Source: Euperipatoides rowelli
Taxonomy: Eukaryota > Onychophora > Udeonychophora > Euonychophora > Peripatopsidae
Assembly: GCA_003024985.2 (NCBI GenBank)
Contig: PXIH01S0002914.1
Strand: one strand, 5' to 3'
DNA: 11,842 nt
Shown here piece after piece: positions 6,239 to 11,842 of the stretch (position 1 is the first letter of the stretch; the number at the start of each line of letters is the position of its first letter). The notes below the pieces were generated by a model, which was given only the letters and a program-made list of their open reading frames with translations, had not been told where the DNA came from and did no database searches. The position numbers and the translations under genes are program-made.

Positions 6239-6400
6239 GGAGCCCAGGAGTGGATATCCAGGCAGGGCTCGGTACCACTCCCTTATATATTTGATAAGCT
6301 TTTTTTTATTTTTGGTCTGCTAAGTATGTCAACTATGTAGTATCTCATGTATGTAGTTTGGTCATCCATGGGCCCATCCCTGGGCCAGGCTCTGGGTAAT
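6239..6400. other. GC-richer fragment, possible fossil hAT-type end
   Basis: The two edges are unusually GC-rich for this window: GGAGCCCAGGAGTGGATATCC on the left and GGGCCCATCCCTGGGCCAGG on the right, around an AT-rich middle. Read inward from the right, the sequence begins CAGAGCCTGGCCCAGGG, which resembles many hAT ends. The left edge pairs with it only loosely and no 8-bp duplication flanks the two. At most this is one preserved end of an old element. Confidence 0.3.
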
Positions 6401-6461
6401 TAAATGTTAGTAATGTATATAAAAAAAAAAGGCTGATGTAAATTGATTAATCCTCTTCATA

Positions 6462-6491
6462 AATTTTATTTTGAGATTATAAAATAAAATT
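6462..6491. repeat. Perfect 11-bp hairpin, 8-nt loop
   Basis: AATTTTATTTT (6462-6472) pairs exactly with AAAATAAAATT (6481-6491). All A/T; no U-run or coding context makes it a terminator. Confidence 0.8.
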
Positions 6492-6563
6492 GAAACTATT
6501 TAAATAAAATATGTCAGATATGTAAATTTTAAATCTTTAAACAAGTATATTTTATCATTGAAT

Positions 6564-6590
6564 ATTATAGCCATAATCAAAGGCTATAAT
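6564..6590. repeat. Perfect 9-bp hairpin, 9-nt loop
   Basis: ATTATAGCC (6564-6572) pairs exactly with GGCTATAAT (6582-6590). It contains the TAGCC/GGCTA word that recurs through the window. Confidence 0.8.
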
Positions 6591-7020
6591 ACAGTAACCT
6601 TTATAACCTCAATTATTGTAGTTAAGATCTAAGCAAGTCAGGATAAGCAAAACGTTTGGATTATAAGGATTTAACAAGTTAAGAAATTTTATTTAATGAA
6701 AAAGGGATATTTTAAACCCCCCCCCCCCTGAGTTTTCTCAAGCGTCTATAGATAACGCCCAGCATTTACAAATTTATCATGATACAAATGGATAGCAACC
6801 TTATTATGTTTCTATAGTTCTAACCTTACCCTGAACCCTAACTCCTACTATTATGCTCCAACCTTCTGATAATCAAGAGGTGAAATAATCAAGGGGGAAA
6901 CTTAAAAAGTGCCCTAATTTTTCATTTTGTGCTATATTTAGTCCCATAATATTTTAAATTGTCTTAAATAAATATCATGATACTTTTATTGTAATTTGCG
7001 TACATCATAGAAAGATAAAA

Positions 7021-7490
7021 ACACTATGCTTTCTAGTTTCTGTTCCTGATTTTCATTAGCTCCGTGCACTATCGGAGTATGCTAACTAGGCTACTATGAG
7101 TAAAAGGATCGGGATTCAGAGGAGTACCCACAATGCACCATAACACAATCAAAATCCAAAATGGAGATAACCATTGATATTTACATGTGACAAATATTAC
7201 TTAAACTGGTCTAATCTTTGTCTTGCCACTTTTTCCGCATAACTTTCTACTTTAACTATAGGCTACAAGATCTTTTACGACAGCGGTGACTGATTTTTAA
7301 ATGCTGAAAAATAAGGTTTCCAGTTAATGAATAGCAATAACTACGCTACATTTTCTTCTACTTTTGTCTCCTGCTTTTATTAATCTTAGCAGATTTTAAT
7401 AATCATCGACTCTGACCCTTTCTCGTACATTGTTTATACTCTGTTTGTAATCCGTTACATAACACAATTACTTCACCCTCGACTCCATTT
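7021..7490. other. Composition shift: less AT-rich, CpG-containing stretch without an open frame
   Basis: Compared with its neighbours this stretch has more G+C and several CpG dinucleotides (for example around 7064, 7073, 7111, 7279-7285 and 7390-7425). It includes a small CTCCG/CGGAG hairpin at 7060-7077 and a CCAAAATGGAG word near 7156. No splice-bounded exon or open frame longer than a few dozen codons is visible. It could be unique genomic sequence between repeats, or a weak regulatory region; I cannot tell which. Confidence 0.35.
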
Positions 7491-8556
7491 TTTTTAGAAA
7501 ACACAGTTTGTATCAATATAAAAAGCAATATTTGCAACTTGTATTGTTGTCTAAATTTCTATATGAAAAAATTTAATATAGCATAATTAGGATATAAAGT
7601 AGGCCTACTATTATAATTATTTAAAAAAAGTCATGTCTGGCTGAATGTCCATTTTTTTAGAATGGGTTTTATAGAAGGTTATTTAAATATCCACCCACCT
7701 TGTATATTTACTAGCATTGTATATAAATAAGTAGCCATATTTAATAAATTTTGATAGTTGTCAAATACCAGACATTATTAAGAGTATTCCTTATGTGTTG
7801 ATTCTATCATGAAATTGTCAATGAATTTGAGCCTTAGATACCTTGACACTCTCGATGAATGACAAAGAAAATGCATTATCTAAAAGCTTTCTGTAATACA
7901 GTTGATCATTCATGCAGAATGTTAGGTGCCTTACACTAAGAAATAAAAACATTGCTTTTTCCACCAGCATTAAAGAAACACGAGAAAGATAAAATGTTAC
8001 ATCCTGCGCTAGCAGAATCATTTTCCCATGATTCTAGAAGATGTAGTAGAATTTACTGCAGCTTTACTTGTCACTCCCAGTTGCTTAATGATATTTATTA
8101 AAAAAAAGTTCAAATAATTTATATCATTTTTCATTTCAGCAACAACAAAAAGGATTTAGGACAAAAATAAAAATAAAAAATTCAGATCAAATTTTTTCTC
8201 AAGTTTTTTAATTGATTTAGACAATAATCAATAAATAGAAAATTAAGATGATGAAAAAAAAAGATCTTTAAGATTATAAATATTAAAAAAAAAAGTATTA
8301 AGAAATATGGAAACTGAAATTTGCATCAAAAGTTCATAATTCCTAGTGATTAAAAAAATATGATGTGCAAAATAATATCTAATACGATATGGATTAAAAA
8401 TAAAGCATTTAAGAAGATAAAGTAATCACATATAAAAATAACAAAATAAATGAGATAGAACATAAATTGGAATTAAATTAAATAATAAAATTTAATTTAA
8501 TATACAGTTAATTTTCCAGTTTGATCATGAAGTAATTAGGGAAAGAACAAAAATAT
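7491..8556. other. Anonymous AT-rich stretch
   Basis: No supported gene. It holds a 12-bp palindrome AGTAGGCCTACT at 7598-7609, A-rich low-complexity sequence at about 8096-8470, and a perfect 12-bp AT hairpin at 8472-8501. A 67-codon - strand frame near 7818-8021 has no recognisable motif. Confidence 0.6.
8472..8501. repeat. Perfect 12-bp AT hairpin, 6-nt loop
   Basis: ATTAAATTAAAT (8472-8483) pairs exactly with ATTTAATTTAAT (8490-8501) across a 6-nt loop AATAAA. Confidence 0.8.
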
Positions 8557-8591
8557 GTCAAAATTTAAGAGAAATGCTAATTAGCATAATT
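8557..8591. repeat. 35-bp direct repeat, copy 1
   Basis: All 35 bases are identical to 9045-9079, and flanking sequence on both sides is unrelated. It contains the perfect 14-bp palindrome ATGCTAATTAGCAT (8574-8587). Confidence 0.93.
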
Positions 8592-9044
8592 GATCATAGT
8601 CATTAATTGCTTGCAAACTTTTTCACAAACTTAATCGCCAAAGTGAGTGAGCTTGTAATTATTATTCGTTATTTGATTCATTGATTATGATTCTCTTATT
8701 GTAATCAGCTTTGTTTTATCTTTATCAGACTTGATTTTTGTCATTTCTTATTATTATTAAAGGCATTATGCATATGATATGGTGATGTGAATTTTTTGCT
8801 CATTTGCTGTGATGTATGAATTGTTCACAGTGATTAAATCATTCACGATGACCTATTGCTATTAAACCTTGAAACCATTTGAATTATTCCCCTGTTCACG
8901 TTCTATATTAATGTCCATGTGGAGCTTTGTCATTGACTTCGAGCATGTAAAAGACTTTCTCCCTATTGCTGTATTTCCTTTTAAATATTTTAACTGTGAA
9001 CAGGAGGAGGCCGAGGTTCGTGTCTCTTTGCCCAGTCTTAGATG
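8592..9044. other. 453-bp segment bracketed by identical 35-bp direct repeats
   Basis: No gene recognised. A 9-bp inverted repeat CCTGTTCAC/GTGAACAGG occurs at 8891-8899 and 8996-9004. The part from about 8870 is less AT-rich than its surroundings. A 67-codon + strand frame here (8869-9072) starts at a TTG and shows no motif. There is no A-rich tail, so the repeats are not an obvious retroposon target duplication. Confidence 0.5.
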
Positions 9045-9079
9045 GTCAAAATTTAAGAGAAATGCTAATTAGCATAATT
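9045..9079. repeat. 35-bp direct repeat, copy 2
   Basis: Identical to 8557-8591, including the 14-bp palindrome, here at 9062-9075. Confidence 0.93.
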
Positions 9080-9552
9080 TCATGATTTTATTAATTGTGA
9101 CTGGTCAAAACTGGTTACAGGATCGATGATTGTTGTGTCCAGTTTAAGTTTTCAATTAAGCTATTGAATACTGAGGCCAGAAATTGAGTCCAGCAGACAA
9201 TTAAATCAATCAAATCAATAATAAAATTTACTAATCACAGGTCGATCACAACAAAATATGACAACACACTGCAGGCCAGGTAAAAAAAATGGCTGGGAAA
9301 AGTCAATATAACATGTAACAAAGATGTCAGAGTCTAGGAGGTTTCTATTGTTCTAGGTGTAACTATCTCGATAGAGAAGCTTAGACCTCCAGGTGACATG
9401 GCCGTTAATGTAATTCATTTATATAAAATAGTTACAATGCAATAAAAGTATGTTTAGTTACAAAGTTGCTGCAATAAATAACACATAGAATAGCTAATTC
9501 TTTTTATTTAGTTATTATCTAACCCTACATTTTAAGATTATTTCGTAACTCG
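9080..9552. other. Anonymous stretch
   Basis: No gene or clear repeat. A small CTATC/GATAG inverted pair lies near 9363-9374 and the G+C content is slightly raised at 9240-9420. Nothing further is supported. Confidence 0.55.
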
Positions 9553-9560
9553 TTAGGATG
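9553..9560. repeat. Putative 8-bp target duplication TTAGGATG, left copy
   Basis: Matches TTATGATG at 10431-10438 in 7 of 8 positions and directly borders the inverted repeat that starts at 9561. One mismatch fits an old insertion. Confidence 0.6.
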
Positions 9561-9588
9561 GGTAAAACTGCAGAATTAACCCTAACCT
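9561..9588 (+). repeat. Left terminal inverted repeat of the 870-bp element
   Basis: Contains AACTGCAGAATTAACCC. From 9566 to 9588 it matches the right end at 20 of 23 positions. Confidence 0.75.
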
Positions 9589-10162
9589 CATTTGATCATG
9601 AAGATGATATGAATTTATGTTTACAAAGTATAGACCTCTTAGCGATTACTAAGACACCCATACTCTATAAATATAGCCTTCTATCATCCAGTCATTTAAC
9701 CTTTCAGCTAGATTATACTACCAAATACATATGATATCTGTCGACGAACAAATTGTTCATTTAGACAAGTGCTAAGACATTTAAAAATACTAAATGATTA
9801 TTATATGATGGCAATATATGGTTTAAATAGAGAAATACAGCATGTATATAAAATATAATAATAGAATGGTAAACTGGAATAAATATAATATAGACTGAAT
9901 ATACGTTAGAATTAGTATAATTATAGAGAAAATAATAGTTTAAACTTAATTTAAAAAATAAGGAAACATTTATTTCTGTTTTTCAGAAAGAAGTATTATG
10001 ACACCTGACTAAATTCAGATGGTGTGGTATATATGGTAAACCTTTTTTATTTATATAGAGGACACTATGATGCTATGATTGTATTATTGAATTTACAGCA
10101 GTTGTTTGTTTTGAGGGTATTTAAATGTGTCATTTACAGTTCTAACCTTATTTTTCATTAAT

Positions 10163-10209
10163 TGTCTATTAATCTTAAAAATAATTAAATAGTGTGGCAT
10201 TGTCGTAAA
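10163..10209. repeat. Internal direct repeat of the 870-bp element, copy 1
   Basis: Begins TGTCTATTAATCT and ends with a GTGTGGCATTGT-like block followed by TAAA. It aligns with 10345-10390 at roughly four of every five positions with one gap. Confidence 0.75.
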
Positions 10210-10344
10210 CTGAACTCTAACTCAGACAACATAATTAAATAATGGCCTATGCCTAAAGCCTAGGATAACGATGAAGGGTTGACCAATTTATAAATTTAAA
10301 ATGTCAATTAGCGGATTATTATTTTATTTGTTTTTATTTTAAAA

Positions 10345-10390
10345 TGTCTATTAATCTCATAAACTAATAAATAATGTGGTATTGTTTAAA
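10345..10390. repeat. Internal direct repeat of the 870-bp element, copy 2
   Basis: Shares TGTCTATTAATCT, AAATA, TGTGG.ATTGT and TAAA with 10163-10209, about 182 bp downstream, just inside the right terminal repeat. Confidence 0.75.
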
Positions 10391-10402
10391 TAATATATTT
10401 TC

Positions 10403-10430
10403 AGGCGAGGGCTAATTCTGCAGTTATGCC
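10403..10430 (-). repeat. Right terminal inverted repeat of the 870-bp element
   Basis: Read inward on the - strand it begins GGCATAACTGCAGAATTAG, matching the left end with five differences over 28 bases. Confidence 0.75.
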
Positions 10431-10438
10431 TTATGATG
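10431..10438. repeat. Putative 8-bp target duplication TTATGATG, right copy
   Basis: Partner of 9553-9560, with one mismatch. Confidence 0.6.
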
Positions 10439-11842
10439 GTACTGTATATATTTAACTAAGACACAAATTCTTACTTCTGTAATTTGTTAATTTTGAAAAA
10501 TGATTTAAATTTCTAAATATTAAATGGTCCCTTTGGTCAAGGGTTTAGTGTTCTCTTCTCTCTGGCAATCAAATAGTCCTCCTAAGTGAATATGAGTACC
10601 TTGTATATCATTATTTTCATATATTTTACTACTTTCTGTTATGAAATTGCAACATGCAATTTAAATATTCATACATGTGTACATTATTTTTAAGCTATTT
10701 GCTTAAAAATATGTTTTACCATGAACTTTTAAATATTTGAAGAAAAAAATAGCAATTAGAATAATCAATTAATTATTTATAAAGAAATCATAATTGTTCT
10801 GAAAGTCTATTATTAACTGTTGGAAGGAAATTTTCCACTTTACTACAACAATTTTGTATAAGGAATTCATCATCCTTATGGATTTTAAATAATTCATTAT
10901 AATCAATCACATTTTGACAAGCTGCCTTTTTTTCTTTGTAATTTTATTTGTAATGTATAAATGATTTTTCTTCGGAAACTTTAAGAATATTTATTTATAT
11001 TATACAAAACGTAGGCTATATATAAAAGATATATTATATAATATGTAATTCAATGGATCTATAGCCTAAGATTTATGTAATTTACTGTATTGGTATGTTT
11101 TAAAAGTAGATTCTTACACAACTTGTAAATTTTAGGCAATTTCTTTCTTCTGCATTTATGTTCTTCCCCNCCCCCCCCCCCCTACTCACTTGTGGAACAT
11201 TTTTAAATTTTCATGTACCACAAAGTCATTTAACAGGTCATCATCTATTTCAAACTTTGCATATGATTTTATATCAGCCCTGAAAATATTTTTAACCACT
11301 TTGTCTCCATTTCTGAACTTGCCCCCGTTCCCTACCTTGCAACTATATAGGCTAACCTCCTTCCATGGATTTTTTTTTTCTTTTTTTTAAATTTATACAT
11401 TGTGGAGAACAAAAATAAATGGGTAATCACTATATACAGTTCATTTATAAATACTGTGTTTTAATGAAAAATATAATTTCAAATAAAATAATTTATTTAT
11501 TAAAGTTGAAGCTGTAAAGTTTTTATATTTTTGATTTAGCCTATTTAAAAGTAATTCTTAAAAATCTGGAACAATAGTAGGAAATGATTGTGAATTAATG
11601 TATTTTTATTGTAATATTTATTTTCTGTTTAATTTTAGCCTGTATAGTTAATTAATTTTGTTTCTGTATTTCTTCTAATTAAATTTGAGCAATAAATTAT
11701 GTTTAAACTTTGATCCTCTTTACTAAAAAAAAAAAAATCTAGCTTATGGTAATCATTTGGCTAAACTATATATTCTATAGAAACTGAGAAAGAACAATCG
11801 ATATTTGAATCTATCTATTTCTATAGTATTTATTAAATAAAT
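10439..11842. other. Anonymous AT-rich stretch
   Basis: No gene recognised. It includes low-complexity TATATA sequence at about 11018-11045 and a C-run interrupted by N (11166-11182). A T-rich tract lies at about 11370-11389, and an AATAAA at 11691 is followed 28 nt after its last base by 13 A (11725-11737). A 66-codon frame at 11190-11390 ends in a poly-pyrimidine-derived F/S tail and shows no motif. Confidence 0.6.
11166..11182. repeat. Poly-C tract containing an ambiguous base
   Basis: Sixteen C and one N at 11170. The N marks a sequencing or assembly uncertainty in homopolymer length. Confidence 0.9.

Larger units (their letters stand above)
6401..7020. other. Anonymous AT-rich stretch with hairpins and a C12 run
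   Basis: No gene seen. It contains two perfect hairpins (listed separately), a run of 12 C at 6717-6728, and a short telomere-like patch of degenerate CCTAA/ACCCT words at about 6818-6845. Confidence 0.6.
9561..10430. mobile_element. Probable non-autonomous DNA transposon, 870 bp, superfamily unassigned
   Basis: Terminal inverted repeats of about 28 bp lie at 9561-9588 and 10403-10430 and match at 23 of 28 positions, with an exact shared core AACTGCAGAATTA. Flanking sequences TTAGGATG and TTATGATG (7 of 8) look like a target duplication; counting one more base gives 8 of 9. The interior has no open frame worth reporting and no recognisable transposase, but carries an imperfect 46-bp direct repeat. 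Ends beginning GG with an 8- or 9-bp duplication leave several cut-and-paste superfamilies possible (for example Merlin or Mutator-like), and I cannot choose. The chance of a 20-of-23 core inverted match 860 bp apart with matching flanks is low, so I think the element is real. Confidence 0.68.

Noticed and set aside
6239-6400. GC-rich edges as a complete hAT element
   Set aside because: The two edges do not form a convincing inverted repeat and no 8-bp duplication is present, so only a possible one-ended fossil is noted.
7818-8021. 67-codon - strand frame as a gene
   Set aside because: Composition is like random AT-rich DNA and there is no recognisable domain, no splice context and no supporting neighbour.
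9004-9035. GAGGTTCGTGTCTC as a tRNA-like B box of a SINE
   Set aside because: Only part of the B-box consensus fits, no A box lies at the right distance upstream, and no A-rich tail follows.
8869-9072. 67-codon + strand frame as a gene or exon
   Set aside because: It opens at TTG, runs into the 35-bp repeat and has no recognisable motif.
11190-11390. 66-codon + strand frame as a gene
   Set aside because: It begins beside a poly-C tract and ends in a T-rich tract that gives an F/S tail, with no motif.
11691-11737. AATAAA followed by A13 as the 3' end of a processed pseudogene
   Set aside because: Both are frequent by chance in this composition. No coding sequence lies upstream and no target duplication flanks it.
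1-11842. CRISPR array, bacterial operon, phage or intact functional system
   Set aside because: There are no regularly spaced short repeats with spacers and no tandem coding frames or ribosome-binding sites. Long intergenic AT-rich DNA and eukaryotic transposons dominate.

Overview
This is AT-rich eukaryotic, non-genic DNA that appears to come from an animal genome. I estimate roughly 70% A+T by eye. It contains no intact protein-coding gene, no rRNA or tRNA gene that I recognise, and no bacterial features such as operons, Shine-Dalgarno sites or CRISPR arrays. The few ambiguous bases (3301, 3314, 3320, 4110, 11170), together with the mix of old transposons, point to a draft assembly of a metazoan, perhaps an aquatic invertebrate. 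The sequence does not support a finer assignment.

The left half (about 600-5330) is one decayed LINE retrotransposon on the + strand, of the APE-endonuclease CR1/L2/Jockey type. It is readable from its endonuclease (N-V-R at 608, E-T-W at 688, D-F-N at 1019, S-D-H at 1174), through a linker, into reverse transcriptase (motif A at 2642, motif C F-I-D-D at 2888), the thumb, and a C-terminal domain near 5180. Two DNA transposons are nested in it. The first, at 2940-4426, is a 1,487-bp element with 23-bp terminal inverted repeats and a TA duplication. Its - strand keeps an apparent N-terminal piece and a C-terminal piece of a pogo/CENP-B-like transposase, and the catalytic middle is gone. The second, at 4953-5108, is a 156-bp hAT-type miniature element flanked by a perfect 8-bp duplication, TTTGCAAG. 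In both cases the LINE reading frame continues exactly across the empty site, which confirms the boundaries independently.

The middle (5340-6400) is repeat-rich. It has a C11/A13 junction, about three copies of a ~124-bp tandem repeat, a 49-bp tandem duplication, a short CA repeat and a GC-richer fossil fragment. The right half (6400-11842) is mostly anonymous AT-rich sequence with perfect short hairpins and a 35-bp identical direct repeat built around a 14-bp palindrome. It also holds a probable third non-autonomous DNA transposon at 9561-10430, with 28-bp imperfect terminal inverted repeats and an 8-bp imperfect target duplication.

Nothing here works together as a pathway. The window is a layered record of transposition: a LINE, then a pogo-like element and a hAT element inside it, then decay. 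I did not find a novel functional system. The most informative items are the internally deleted pogo-like element with its array of repeated terminal motifs and the unclassified 870-bp element.
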